Below are positions 1 to 11,560 of a stretch of 64,000 bases of DNA, piece by piece; within the stretch, counting starts at the first letter, position 1; each line of letters starts with the position of its first letter. Source of the DNA: Trichostrongylus colubriformis (lineage: Eukaryota; Nematoda; Chromadorea; Rhabditida; Trichostrongylidae). Where the stretch lies: positions 40,038,001 through 40,102,000 of the forward strand of contig OZ022256.1 of NCBI GenBank assembly GCA_963978905.1. Reading direction: 5' to 3'. The notes under the pieces were generated by a model. It searched no databases. It had not been told where the DNA came from and saw only the letters and a program-made list of their open reading frames with translations. Position numbers and translations under genes: made by a program.

Positions 1-208
1 GGAAGTAGATTGGTATCTCGCCGGAACCCTGCCCTGATCGTTTCAACTGCGTTTTCCACTTTCCCTCAGGCACTTCACGAGCAGATTGCCTGCACTTATT
101 ATCTGACAGAGTACTTGGGGTGCAATCTCGATTAATATTGAGAGTCACATCAGATTATAAGAACACACCAAGTGTATTAGCCACTCATCAATAAACTTCG
201 ACAACTAA

Positions 209-1084
209 CAAGGGAAGGACCCCAGGTCGAAGTGGCCATTCGGAATGGGATACACATGGTCCGACGTATTTTCGGACGCTGGTCTCGAATCTGCATTCGA
301 AATTTGCGAAACGATTCTCTAAGCGGAGTTATGGAGGTTATTTTTCGAAAAAACAGTACTATTATATGGTAAGTTTGGAAGCCTATAGCGCGCGAGCCAG
401 ACGTTCTTGCGCGAAACCAGGTCGATTCGTGTTCAGGGAGTCAAATTACCCCAAGGTACAAGTTTTTAGCTAATTCGAGAATTTGATCAAATTTCGGAAA
501 AATTCACGGGCCATAGGGTGGCAGCCCATTGAACAGAGGAGAAGTCGTTGACTCTTGCCTGGGAAATGCTCCTATTTGCCGCTTGTTTCGTACATTTAGT
601 GCGATGGGCATGTGTAAAAGGTATGTGTAGGCTATCTTGTCCAGGTTGCAGGGTTTTCAGTAAAAGAAATTCAAAAACTAACACTTCATCCCCCTGGCCA
701 CCCCCAACTTTCCGAGGTTGGACCAAAAACTAGATTTGGCTGAAAATTTGCACAGAGGGGTAAGTCGACTCCATATGCACGAATATCGTAATTTCTTTAC
801 GCAACAATGCCTAATTCGTGTGGTACGAGATTCTCTTCGACTTGGTATCCTTCTGCACTGCAGATCCGGAACACTACCATTGCGCCACTGTTGCCGTTGT
901 TAGCTCAGCAACGGCCGTGCTTATGACATAGTGCCTCGCCAACGAGATAAAAAAAACCTCCATAACCCCGCTTAGAGAATCGTTCTGCAAATTTCGAATA
1001 CAGATTCGAGATCAGCGTCCGAAAATACGTCTGACCATATGTATCCCATTCCGGATGGACACTTCGACCTGGGGCCTTCCCTTG
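209..1084. mobile_element. DNA transposon with long TIRs and TAA target duplication (PIF/Harbinger-like by signature)
   Basis: Bases 209-343 reappear inverted at about 950-1084 with roughly 90% identity by eye. The ends begin CAAGGGAAGG and are flanked by TAA at 206-208 and 1085-1087. No transposase frame is recognisable in the 600-bp interior, so this is a non-autonomous copy. The 3-bp TWA target duplication is the convention of PIF/Harbinger elements, but the CAAGG terminus is not a standard Harbinger end, so the superfamily is inference. Related ends occur at 14157 and 35517. Confidence 0.85.
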
Positions 1085-1087
1085 TAA

Positions 1088-2444
1088 GATCGAAACGAGT
1101 TGAAAGAGCCGCGGGTCACCGTTGATCAGAATTTTCGCTCTCTACAAAAAGCACGTTGGACATTAGGTGTGCTATTCCTACAGCTGCTGATTGTAAAAAA
1201 ATGTAGGACCATTGGTCGTAAGACTGCCCCTTCACTAGAGACTTAGCTAGCACGAATTTTTGACCGATTAAGAAGAGAAATCGAGCTCGGTATTGCTGAT
1301 CAATAGTTGCGAGGTCTAGTCAGCTAGGTTCCCAGTTTTCATAGTGGATTTTGCATGTTGCACACTACGAGCACGATGTAGTTCCAATTGTAAACATTAT
1401 GCATGCAAAATTAGTCAATCATTTGATTTATTATCGACGTCTTCTTCTTTAGCTCTAGGTCAAACGAAACATTTTCGAGATTTGAAAACAATCAGTCGCT
1501 TGAAAATAGTGGTTACCCTGTTTGTTTTATCCTCGGCCGTCTTCAAAACTCCATATCTTGCGACACCGTTGCCGTCGTGTCGGTGCCAGCAGGCATACTG
1601 CTACTGCAGCTACCGTATTCCATTCTGCATCTTCGTCCTTAGCCTTGCCGGCATCGGCGTCGATAGCGGTAATTGATACCGTTATCCCGTATTACCAGAG
1701 ACAATAGCCACTGGTGACCTGTTACTTAATGCTCAACCACTACGCCATCTAGAGCATTGATTATGGTATCCCCTAATTCTGCTCCTCGAGCTGACAGCAT
1801 CATTTCGCACCAACTTCCCACTCCGAGAATGCAATATCTTAACTATTAGGTCGAACCATAATTTCCGTTACACCATGACAAAAAACTTTAAAGGCACCGG
1901 GAGGGGGGCAAGGGCGGAATAACGTTTACGAAAACAATGGCGTCTGAAAACAAACATATGGGTTCGGTAGATACAATGTGTAACGAAACCAGCGTTGAAA
2001 AACGCGCCGTGAGACGGTATTTGGCCCCGGGGCGCGCTTCCGTCCGAACTGCAAGCTTCCGTGGCCGAGCCACGCTTCGTTCATTTTGAAGCTTGTCTTC
2101 GGCCTGATGTAACCTTATTTTTGAATTATTTCCTCTTTACTGTTTTCTAGTGACATATTTTACTTGTTTACTTATAGATCTTCTTAATTGTGCATTTCTA
2201 TACCTGAAAATCTCAGAAGGGTCAAATAAAGTCGGGGGGAGACGCAACTTTGCGTCGACGTCGATGCTCCTTTCCCTTACTAGGCTTAGGCTAAAATTGA
2301 TATCCCCTCCTCCCACATCAAAAAGCATCTGTCAAAGCATAGGTCTCATCTGTTTAGCCTAACCCTAGGAAGGGAAAGAAGCTTTGACGTGGGTGAAAAT
2401 TTTGCCTCTCCCCCTCCCCCCTCCCCCCTCCCGACACCCGTAAG
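1088..2444. other. No gene recognised
   Basis: Only short frames without splice signals or family motifs are present. A C-rich, polypyrimidine tract lies at about 2400-2433. Nothing else could be supported. Confidence 0.5.
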
Positions 2445-2590
2445 TACATCTAGAAACAATATGAGAAAGAACAAAGTGAAAACTAAAAGGAAAAAACAAA
2501 TCTATATTAGAAACATCTTCTTTTGGCACCATGCCAAGGCGTCAAATTGGCGAGTTTGTGCAATGGCGGCCACTCAAGCTCGTCCACACT
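2445..2590 (+). repeat. Dispersed repeat, inverted partner at 61920-62065
   Basis: This stretch contains TCTAGAAACAATATGAGAAA and the block around GGCACCATGCCAAGGCGTCA. The reverse complement recurs about 59 kb away with only scattered differences. It has no coding content that I recognise and abuts the mariner relic to its right. Confidence 0.8.
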
Positions 2591-2659
2591 ACGTCTGTTC
2601 TACCGTAAGCCAAAATTACCCCCTCCTGGTGTCTTTAAATTTATTTTTCCTAATTTGTG

Positions 2660-3235
2660 TCTAACTTCAGTCAACAAAATTTGTACCATTGTGATCACCA
2701 ATATACTGCCAGCGAATAGGGAGATAACAGATGCCTGGCTTATAGAAGTCTGGGGATTTCTGGTCGACGAAAGTCTGGAGGCCGATTTTGAGATCATGGT
2801 CATCTTTGAACTGCCGTCCGTCGAGGATGTGGGTCAGAGATCGGAATAGGTGGTAGTCAGTTGGGGCCATGCCCGGAGATTACGGTGGACACACAGGGGA
2901 GCTTCGTCCAACCAAAGTCCTGGATCTTTTGACACGTCAACTTTGCCACATGTGGGCGAGCGTTGTCATGGAGGAAGAAGTCTTGGTCCACTTTTCCTGT
3001 AAGTTTTGCCGCTCCGGTGTCCAATTGCCTGCAGTAGAGATCGGCAGTGACTGTCGTGTTAGATGGAACAGTTCCCTATTTTTTTGAAAATTTAAAAAAA
3101 AAGTTTTTTTTTTCTCCGTGCAATTTTTTGAATTTTTTTCTGTTTCAATTTGAGCCGATCGAGCCATCGGGCTGCCGCCATATGAGAGACAGCACCTGAG
3201 TCCATCGACTGGTTGATTCGGTTAGTGGCCTTGCA
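2660..3235 (-). pseudogene. Mariner transposase relic (C-terminal half)
   Basis: The minus strand shows the mariner C-terminus: APTDYHLFRSL, where D is the third catalytic residue, followed by a helical stretch and the terminal FVD. Upstream in another frame is HDNARPHVA, the motif around the second catalytic aspartate. Frames are broken between the motifs, and a low-complexity A/T block at 3085-3150 interrupts the copy. The N-terminal DNA-binding half and clear TIRs were not found. The family is secure but the element is dead. Confidence 0.85.
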
Positions 3236-3675
3236 TGCTGAGGAACCGGGGCGGTGTTAGTGAATTTCGCCCCTCGCGCGAAATTGTCGTAGATTCACTG
3301 CTAGTTGAAGCCATAGAGAATATGAATGTGTTTATCAGTAGCCCTTTTCAGTCGCTTCATATACCCCCCACTACTAAATATTCCCGAAGCTTCCACAATT
3401 TCCCCAAGAATGTAACAGAAATTATGGTTCAACCGAATTATTTCTGCCACCCACCTTTTCTGCCTCCAAATCCGGCATACCCCTTCCTTCGGCTCGACTA
3501 CCCATCTCGAGCATCAGTGCCTATCTCAATAAGTGTGTCTGTTCAACCGCAGTTCATATCTCACACCCACCCCTTCTAATCTGTGATAGTTTGGCTCCGC
3601 TTCAAAAACCGTTGAGACGCAAAATAGGAGGGATGGATAAGGTCGTCGTTAGCTTCCTAGGTAACTCCGGTGCGA

Positions 3676-4410
3676 CTAGTATCTGTATGTATATATGTAG
3701 AGCGGAAAGCACCTTGACGTGCACCTCATTATCTGGTTGCCCTGCATCTGCACATAATAAATTTTCATTAGCTCGCTGTAATTGAAAAAGATCCCAGTTA
3801 CGCTAAAGTGTTGCTGTGGCTGCTTGAGAATTCCCTTGGCTACTAAATTAAGAAACCGCAAGAGAATCGCCCATTCATTCCGATCCGTGTACTTCTCTAC
3901 ATTTGCAACATCTGGGCTCTTCACTTGGCCTTGAAAATATCCCTGGATCTGAAGGGCTAGCATTTGCGTTGAACGGTGAAATTTTCTCATCATACTATTT
4001 TCCGTCTATTGAAGCCATCAGCCGCTCACCCAGTCCATGAGTAACTCTTGCCTTGCTTCTTTGCTGTACTTCTAACTTACTCTAATTCAGTAGTTTCTGC
4101 AATACGGAGATCTGCGCTGTCAGTCGACTTCTTTATCTATCAGCGTAACCATCATTATAACCAGCTGGGCCCGACCACATCCTAGCTTTCCGATCAGTAC
4201 TGCGATCATTTCTAGCCTGTTCTTCGCCTACTTGAAGATCGGTCGCAGCTGTGCGACACACAAGCTTGTCTCAGTTAAAAACTCTTGCAATGCAGTCGCA
4301 CCGCAGAGCGCTTCCTCAGATTTCACCCTTACAGTCACTACTACAGGTTCTACTTTGTTGAAAATGGAGGTCATTAAAGTTTCCGCCAGGCTTCTTAAGT
4401 GATCATCCAG
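3676..4410 (-). pseudogene. Relic minus-strand ORF interrupted by the LTR element; continues at 6846-6955
   Basis: Reading minus-strand codons from about 6955 to 6846, and continuing at 4411 as if the LTR element were absent, gives an open frame of roughly 100 codons ending at a stop near 4223. Further minus-strand coding-like frames follow down to 3676. The frame is continuous only across the empty site, so the LTR element landed inside it. The product is not recognised. An older retroelement gag or a host exon are both possible. Confidence 0.4.
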
Positions 4411-4411
4411 A

Positions 4412-4416
4412 GTAGC
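4412..4416. repeat. Target-site duplication GTAGC, left copy
   Basis: GTAGC directly precedes the 5' LTR and recurs at 6841-6845 directly after the 3' LTR. A 5-bp duplication fits BEL/Pao integration. Confidence 0.9.
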
Positions 4417-4819
4417 TATCGCGGGTAAACGCGATTTTTAATCTAATTTTGGTTATTTTTCTCAGTGAATGCTTTGATTTGATGGCGTTTGGAGTTCATA
4501 AAGTTCGACTTCAGTGCGGCTTTTTGTACTCTCCTAGAAATGCCATGGCACTGCGCAGCTGGTGGACAAAAGAAGAGGCCAGGGCGCTTCACATATATAT
4601 ACCGAAGCGTGACTCATTCATGTAGTTCATTAGCCATCATTTGCTTTCTCCTTAGATCATGATAACTTGGAAGATTTGTCTTATTTTGCACGTTTTCAGT
4701 AATTGCCTGGTATCGTAGCGCCAATAAACAGTTACTCTCTATCGTACCAACGTGTGGCAGACGAGTATCGTGAAAATATATATCTGCGACAGTTATCGGG
4801 ATATATAAATTATATTTTA
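4417..4819 (+). repeat. 5' LTR
   Basis: Starts TATCGCGGGTAAACGCG and ends TATATTTTA. It is identical in length to the 3' LTR. The termini lack canonical TG...CA, but the exact flanking duplication fixes the ends. Confidence 0.92.
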
Positions 4820-4829
4820 TGGTGCATCG
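4820..4829 (+). promoter_or_regulatory. Primer-binding site, tRNA-Gly type
   Basis: TGGTGCATCG follows the 5' LTR with no gap. It starts with the TGG that pairs with tRNA CCA and matches the complement of the 3' end expected for a metazoan tRNA-Gly(GCC). The tRNA sequence is recalled rather than present here. Pao elements are known to use tRNA-Gly. Confidence 0.7.
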
Positions 4830-4983
4830 CTTCTACAAGCACGGACGGTCAGGTACGAATTCAACCTTGTGCGCTTATTTGCTAGTTGTGTCGGCGCAGC
4901 ATCAAAGGGAACTTCGCTTTTGAGAGATTCAGCATTCATTTTGAATTTATTCTTTCACGCTTGTCTCTTCATCTCTTACCCTC

Positions 4984-6410
4984 ATGACTGGGCCTACGTC
5001 TTTGAAATCTCAGAAGGCACTCCTCACGCGCTACTGTAACAATTTAGAGCGGATCCTAAAGGAAAATGAAATGGTGATAAAGGCGGACCCAGACCTTTTT
5101 CACGATAATACTATGTCCGCAAAAGCACAGTCTATTGCACTCCAGCTCAACTGTAATGTTAAATTGGTCCTCGAAACTCTCGCCCTGTTTACAAATATGT
5201 GCGACTCGCTCGGTGACTCACTCACGGAGGAACTGGAGAGTCAAGTCGATAGTTACGTCACAAAAGGGCATAGTGTCCTTGAACTATTCGCAGGCAGCGG
5301 CTATTCAGTTAGAGTGCAACCGTACTAGTGCCCGCGACCATGCGCCAACAGGGGAAGTACCCACCCCGCAAAAAATGTTGCCACCCATACCGGTTCCATC
5401 GTTTAACGGAAAAGTATGGGAATTTCCAAATTTCTGGACGCTTTTCGCAGCAAATGTCCACAACCAACCGTTAACTAAGCTGCAAAAATTCAACTACTTG
5501 CTGAACGCCCTGCAGGGGGAAGCAAGAGATGCGGTACGCCAAGGAATACGCGAAATAAGGAATCTCTCGACAACCTCCACCGCAGCATCAACCAGATACT
5601 CGCGCACCTCGGACTCCAACAGGAGGCGCCCCCGGGAGACATCCCAGCTCGGGATGAGCGAGCTGTAATTGAGGAAAACGTCGAGTTCATGGAAATCTTG
5701 GAAGTGCCCCAGAATGAGCACGAAGAAGTAAGAAATGTGGATGCGCAGAGAGACGAGTCTGAAGAAGATAGAAATAGGAACAATGCGCAGAGAGACGAGG
5801 CTGAAGAAGAGAGAAACAGGAACAATGCGCAAGCAGATCAGCCGGAAGCAGATAATGCGCAGGCAGGAGATCCTGAAGAAGAGTATCTAGAGGAAGAACG
5901 GCGCATGATCCGCCGGAGGCAAGAGATCGAGCAAGAGCTGAGGCGAAGGCGCCGCGCTTATATAGCGCAAACGGTCATGATAGAAGAGTTGAGGCGAGCG
6001 CCGTGGTGTCCACCACGCCGCTTCCACGAAGGAGCCATAAATCGCGATGAGGAAAGAGCGATGAGATGCGCATTCTGCCAGGCATAGGGGTACTCTACTC
6101 CGACTCGTGCACGGTGGTCAGGCTGGTCGAAGAAAGAAGACAGTCGTTGCAACGGCAGGGGAATTGCGAGAAGTGCCTCGAGTACTGCATGAGAGGGCGC
6201 GGATGCCCTAAGTTCAACACGACATGCCACCACTGTGGGCAATATAGTCATCACTCGGCCCTGTGCGAGTTGCCGGAGGACAGCGAGGAAATCGAGGGAC
6301 GACTCGCGCAAGCAAACAATGCGGGGCTCAACAACATGGAGAGAATTCGCGAGCTTGATGAAGAATTGCGCCGAATTGAAATAGAACTGCGCCTACGCCA
6401 CGAAAATTAG
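4984..6410 (+). pseudogene. gag: BEL/Pao gag, frameshifted
   Basis: Gag would form the RNA-packaging particle of the retrotransposon. Reading starts at ATG 4984 with an alpha-helical N-terminal segment of about 110 residues. The frame then shifts near 5310 into the conserved core around LPPIPVPSFNGKVWEFPNFW and QKFNYLLNALQGEA, the DUF1759-like block of BEL/Pao Gag. Another shift near 5550 leads to an acidic, glutamine/asparagine-rich stretch with repeated RNNAQRDEAEEERN-like units at about 5770-5870. A last shift reaches a CCHC zinc knuckle, CHHCGQYSHHSALC, at about 6220-6270. The frame closes at 6410 just before the polypurine-like GGCGGGAG and the 3' LTR. At least three shifts make it non-functional as read, unless some are assembly errors. 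Confidence 0.85.
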
Positions 6411-6437
6411 AAGCAGAAAGAATTGCGCCGGCGGGAG

Positions 6438-6840
6438 TATCGCGGGTAAACGCGATTTTTAATCTAATTTTGGTTATTTTTTTCAGTGAATGCTTTGATT
6501 TGATGGCGTTTGGAGTTCATAAAGTTCGATTTCAGTGCGGCTTTTTGTACTCTCCTAGAAATGCCATGGCACTGCGCAGCTGGTGGACAAAAGAAGAGGC
6601 CAGGGCGCTTCACATATATATACCGAAGCGTGACTCATTCATGTAGTTCATTAGCCATCATTTGCTTTCTCCTTAGATCATGATAACTTGGAAGATTTGT
6701 CTTATTTTGCACGTTTTCAGTAATTGGCTGGTATCGTAGCGCCAATAAACAGTTACCCTCTATCGTACCAACGTGTGGCAGACGAGTATCGTGAAAATAT
6801 ATGTCTGCGACAGTTATCGGGATATATAAATTATATTTTA
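6438..6840 (+). repeat. 3' LTR
   Basis: 403 bp, nearly identical to 4417-4819; about five substitutions by eye. It is followed by GTAGC at 6841-6845, the right target duplication. Confidence 0.92.
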
Positions 6841-6966
6841 GTAGCATCGTAAGCCACTTCTGATCGCTGCCCTCGCAGCTGGTGACGGTGACCCTGCCCT
6901 TCTCTTCTCGATTTAAAAGCACATTTCGCAATATTCAAATTGGTCGACTTACCTTCCTGAATAGTA

Positions 6967-7190
6967 GATCCTTGGGTAACTAGTCTGGCTGCACCTTTTT
7001 CGCTCCACCCCGGTGAGCTATCACGGCCCTATACCTGCTCGCACCCACTGCGACGCCGCCCACTTTGCTCAGTTGACCAGTGAGAGAGCTCAAGTGGGTG
7101 GCGCCGCAGTGGGTTCGAAGAAATGTAGGGCCGTGATTACGCACCGGGGCGGCAGGAAAAAGGTACAGCCTGACTAGTTACCCAGGTATC
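6967..7190. mobile_element. Foldback MITE, TA-flanked
   Basis: The 224-bp sequence reads as two arms of about 100 bp in inverted orientation, starting GATCCTTGGGTAACTAGTC and ending GACTAGTTACCCAGGTATC. TA stands on both sides (6965-6966 and 7191-7192). There is no coding capacity. TA flanks suggest mobilisation by a Tc1/mariner transposase. Confidence 0.88.
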
Positions 7191-7192
7191 TA

Positions 7193-7963
7193 ATGTTTCA
7201 ACAAAGTAAATTGACCCATCAGATTATCGCAAAGTGTGCCTTTGAGTGAATCTCTCATCCGATTTTCCTCCCATCTCGCCATCGCTCAGTCCTCCTTGGG
7301 TGACTTGACCACATGTTGTTTTCGTGTGGTTTCCTCGTGTTCCCTTCACACCACTTCCTTCATTGCTTTTCGTATGATTGTCTGCTGAGGTCCCGAAGAT
7401 AACCGAGCGAAACAAGGGTGATCAATACAGGAAAGGGGCCGAAACAGGTGTCCATGACGTTGGAGTTGCTTAGATTCGCTGATCCTTCTGTGCCATTTTG
7501 AGTGGCCAGCTCGGCACACGCGGTGGATCACTAGTTCCCCCATTACCTCGTACACGCAATCCTCACAAACCGCTTTTCAAACAGTTATATTCCTGCATTT
7601 GTGATAACTTCCAAATCTAATAAAAGCTTGAATTTCTCTGAAGGTGTCGTGGTTTTCTAGGTGAAAGTTGTGTCAAAAAAAACTGAAAAGTGTCGGAGCG
7701 AGTCAATTCAAACGCTGTCATTTCCTCCATCCGTAATTCTATGAAACCGGCTTTTGCTTTTGTGGAGATTAGGAGGTGGATGAAGTCTAAAGAATACCAG
7801 ATCTATGTCACATATTGAGAGGAGAAAAAGGCCGGTTGTGTTTCGTTGCTGAATTTGCACAACCTCTCAATGTTCAATGAAAGTAAGTATCCAAACTTCG
7901 CTATGTGCAGCCTCATAGGACTTCCATTCACAATCCGTATATACAGACCCTTCTCCTTCGGTC
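7193..7963. other. No gene recognised
   Basis: Short frames only, without splice-signal support or motifs. Confidence 0.5.
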
Positions 7964-7965
7964 TA

Positions 7966-9630
7966 CAGGGGGTGCCAAAAAAAGTAATTTTGTCTCCTCC
8001 ACTTTCAACCCCTTTTCTTCGAACTACAGCAAATTCTGTTGAGGTAAATTCATCCGCAGATTCAAGAGCAGACCTCACTCTATCACTATACTCCGTGACA
8101 GCTTTCTGCACGAACAGGAACGAGTGCGAGGAAAGAGAGAACAAGATGTGTCACCTCATCTGGGCAAAATCCGGAATTTCGACGCCCTCGTTCACAACCT
8201 TGCTGAGGTCCGTTAACTCTGGGTACCTAAGGGGATTCATACTGGGTGGTAATCTTTAAAATTCCGTTTTTTCCCAGCGCCCTTCGTTTCCAAGAGCCAA
8301 AATGTGCCGTTACCTCTGAAACCCCTTTGGAGGCAGGTTTGAGGCATGAAAATGATACTTCGGGTCATATCAGCCTTATCCAAGCAGCAGGAGCTCGGTG
8401 ACTTCCATGAACTGGAGGGCCGATCCTCAGGAAGCTTCCCACAGAAGACCTACCACGGAGCCTGGCTTCATCGTTTTACGCGGACCTTGATACTAGAGGT
8501 ACTCCGAAGCCCGACTGCGCCGAATGAAAGCTCCATATTTTTATAAAGATGAACGTAGGGAGCCACGGCTTGTTCCTGCTTTTAGAGGAACATTTCAGGA
8601 ATATTTTGCCCCAATACTTTTATCGTTTTCGTTTCCCTGTTTTATACAGGGTGGGGCAAAATTACGGAAACTAAATTGGTGCCACCCAAAAACTTTATTT
8701 CAGCTTGAACAAAAAAGTAACCATTATCGACTTAATCCCCAGAAAAAACTGAACAAAACCCACTTCTTTTTATTCAAAGCAAGCCCATTTACTCCGACAC
8801 AGGCTCGAAGACGCTCCGGAAACGCTTCGGCCGTGGCGTGGAGGTGGTCTTCGTCCAACTCATCCCATGCTTTCTCCAGTGCTGCCTTCAGAGAATTGAG
8901 GTCGCGATGGGGTTTGAGCATGCTTTAGACTCGAGGACGCTCCATACAGAGAAATCGAGTGGGTTGAGGTCCGGTGAACTGGGATGCCGTTCATCAAAAG
9001 CGATGGACTGGAAAATTTTCCTTGCACCGCTCCTGAACAATCTTGGCCTCGTGAGCAGGGGCATTGTCTTTTTGATAGCACCATTTCTTATATCCAAAGT
9101 GCCTCTGGGCCCACAGTAGGACTTCGTTCTTCAAAATGTCCAAATAGTTTTTCCCGTTGACCTTAACTCCTTGTGGACGAAGACCAGCGGTGAACGAAGA
9201 CCACGCAGATGATCGCGCATCTTCTTGATTTTCGCCTTGGTCGTGATAGAAGTAGGTCTCCCACGTCCTGGTTGGTCGGAAAGGTTTCCCAATTCTGTAA
9301 ACATTGCGATTGTTTTCGACACAAGACTTCTTGGTACCTTGGACGGCGGGAGATGTCAACCGCTCGGAATCCTTGAAGGTGCAGGTCGATGATGGAAGTC
9401 CGGTGAGGGAATGGCCTTGTAATTTTAGATCAAATACAAAATTTTTTGTGCTAGTTAGTAGAGAAGGTTGCGCTGAATCGAATAAAAATTAGCAAGAGTT
9501 TTTCAAAGGCGAAAAGCGCCCCCGGGGTCAAAGTTCCCGCGGCCGTGCCTAGTTTCCGTAATTTTGCCCCACCCTGTATAATTGGCAGATGTGAGCCGCG
9601 GGCAAAATTACTTTTTTTTGGCACCCCCTG
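7966..9630 (-). mobile_element. Tc1/mariner-superfamily element interrupted by a nested element
   Basis: The termini CAGGGGGTGCCAAAAAAAGT and its inverse are flanked by TA (7964-7965 and 9631-9632). Without the nested insertion only about 730 bp remain. The minus-strand frame next to the left TIR (about 8144-7966) reads like the C-terminal helices of a Tc1/mariner transposase, with an AVTEYSDRVRSALE segment. The catalytic region is absent. The copy is internally deleted and secondarily broken by the insertion at 8647. Confidence 0.8.
8647..9576 (-). mobile_element. Nested maT-like (DD37D) Tc1/mariner element with internal deletion
   Basis: TIRs CAGGGTGGGGCAAAATTACG and inverse are flanked by TA (8645-8646, 9577-9578). 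The minus strand keeps an HTH linker region (SDQPGRGRPTSITTKAK, about 9230-9290), then KKWCYQKDNAPAHEAK with the second catalytic D, and after one frame break SSPDLNPLDFSVW with the third D. About 36 residues separate the two aspartates, the spacing of the maT/DD37D group. The segment with the first catalytic D is missing and frames are broken, so it is inactive. It sits inside the 7966-9630 element. Confidence 0.88.
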
Positions 9631-9632
9631 TA

Positions 9633-11289
9633 TACAGTGGCCGCTACGACTAGTTTGGGTGATCGCAGGCGTAGTACATAATATATGAAACTAATCTTAA
9701 CCGTCATTGATCTCATTTACATGCCGAAGTTTTTTGTATATTTATCAAAGTTGTGACCTTTAGACATATATGTGTATAGTGCGCCCTACGAATAAGCAGT
9801 GTATGCAGTAGGTTCCTCGAAACGTTTCCATCAGTTGGAGGTCCCTCTGAAAGTTATCATCGATCGCTCCTTAGCATTTTGCTGGCTCTATGATCATGAC
9901 CTTCACCCAACTGATCAAATGTGTCCATCTTCTCTCTGGAACGCTAACGATCGATAAACCTGAATTTCATTCTTCATTGTGGGCTCTTGGGTATTGAGTG
10001 TGCTTTATTGCCATGCCTCACTCCCCACATTATGACTTTAAGCCTTTCTAACCTTTCATCCCTTCCTTATTGTTTTTGCTCATCTCCACTACAAGAGACT
10101 TTGAGTGTGCTTTATTGAAATGCCAACGCCGAATTATAGAATCAAAGATATTAACATTTATTTCTTAATGTAAAATGCTACGTTTAACATCAACGCACAG
10201 AATTTCTTTCAACACAGTAACACTGACTGAACCTTAATTAAGGAAACGAATTTGTTGTCGAAGTTACTCATAATTTCTGTTTTTATGCATTAAAAAACGG
10301 ATAAGAGAAACGAATGTCTGTTGGTCACGTTTAGAACTCATCTTCGTGCATTTCAGTACAAGGCAGCACGGCGGATGCAAATGAAAAGGTACACATGCGT
10401 TTCTACCGGATTAGACGAGTTAAGTCTCCTCCGTGTCCTTTAGAAGTGGTGCGAAAAACTTCTTAATAACCTGAAAAGCACAGTATTTGCTTAACATCAT
10501 CATCATACAAGAAAAACCTAACAGTGAAGTGAAAAAACCATGTAATCACTGCTGTAACCCTCTTCGACCACACGCTTCTGCATTAACAGCTGAATACATG
10601 CCAGTAACTGCTAACTTGCATTTCAAACATAACTGGATATGCGCAGTGAACACCTCATAGCTTTCATAGATTCGTAATGACTGCATCCATCACAGACTCA
10701 TGCGGGGAAAGCGGTTCGCTGGATACCGTTACTGCCGTAATAAAAACGTTTTCAGGACTGGCCGCGTCAATGGCCTAGAATTGGTGGCTCATGACAACGA
10801 GTTATAGCATAACCGCATAGTGAAGGGACAGCGAGAGCGAAAGTGTGCTCCTGCGAATGACTTTTGGCTGCCGCACAGTACTGCGCGCATCTAATGAGGA
10901 ATCGTGTAGTGTCTCCATGATCCCACCCCGGAAAATTGATTAGCGTTGACATGTACATGTTCGACTGATGACCCTTCGCTCTATGTACTGTGTGTTGGCC
11001 AAACTGGATCTCCCCAACTTTCACTACTATACTGGGTTGTTCCATAAGTTCCACCAGTCCACATTTATCGCTTCAAAGACAGCATCAGGTATAATATGGT
11101 TAATGGAAAATCCATAACAGAAGTGACTCATGCAAAAAATATGAGCTTGAGAAGTTCATTTATGACGAAATCCGCGTCGAAAAGTGCGCCCCAAAGCTGT
11201 GGTGACGACGTGACAGATAAGACCTGACACCCCGGATGCATCCACTCCGCCTCTAGGGTCGACTTCGACCAAGAATGACTGAGGTGTAG
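9633..11289. other. No gene recognised
   Basis: A 17-base word TTGAGTGTGCTTTATTG occurs twice, at 9994 and 10101. A minus-strand frame of 95 codons at 10767-11054 has no recognisable family and no clear splice context. Nothing else is supported. Confidence 0.45.
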
Positions 11290-11560
11290 AGTAATGAGCA
11301 TGATAGCAGAATGAATCTTATCGTATCGTATTGAAGCCGTATCGCTAGAAATGACGTGGTGCTTGACGTGTAAGCTTTCGTAATTAACACGTCTACCGGT
11401 CAGTATCAAAGATTGAAATGAATGAAATAATCGAATTACCCCTAACAATCCTTTAAAACCACTGGAAGAATCACGGAGTCCCGCCGTTGGTGCGACAGTA
11501 TGGTACCTGTCTCTGCCACTCCGATTAGCCGACGAGCTCATTTGCTCGGCGCTGTTCTGG
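11290..11560 (-). repeat. Dispersed repeat shared with 35335-35512
   Basis: Blocks such as GTGGTGCTTG, GCTTTCGTAAT and CAGTATCAAAG followed by GAATGAATGA-like sequence occur in the same order in both places. Long minus-strand frames run through both copies but look like passengers of the repeat. Presumed non-coding. Confidence 0.65.

Larger units (their letters stand above)
4417..6840 (+). mobile_element. Non-autonomous BEL/Pao-type LTR retrotransposon (gag only)
   Basis: The 2424-bp element has two 403-bp LTRs, a primer-binding site and a decayed gag, and is flanked by the 5-bp duplication GTAGC. Only 1.6 kb lies between the LTRs. No protease, reverse transcriptase, RNase H or integrase motif was found, so mobilisation would need enzymes supplied in trans. 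The gag core resembles the BEL/Pao type, which decides the superfamily. The LTRs differ at only about five positions by eye, so insertion is fairly recent although gag carries several frame breaks. That mismatch suggests it moved as an already defective copy. Confidence 0.9.
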
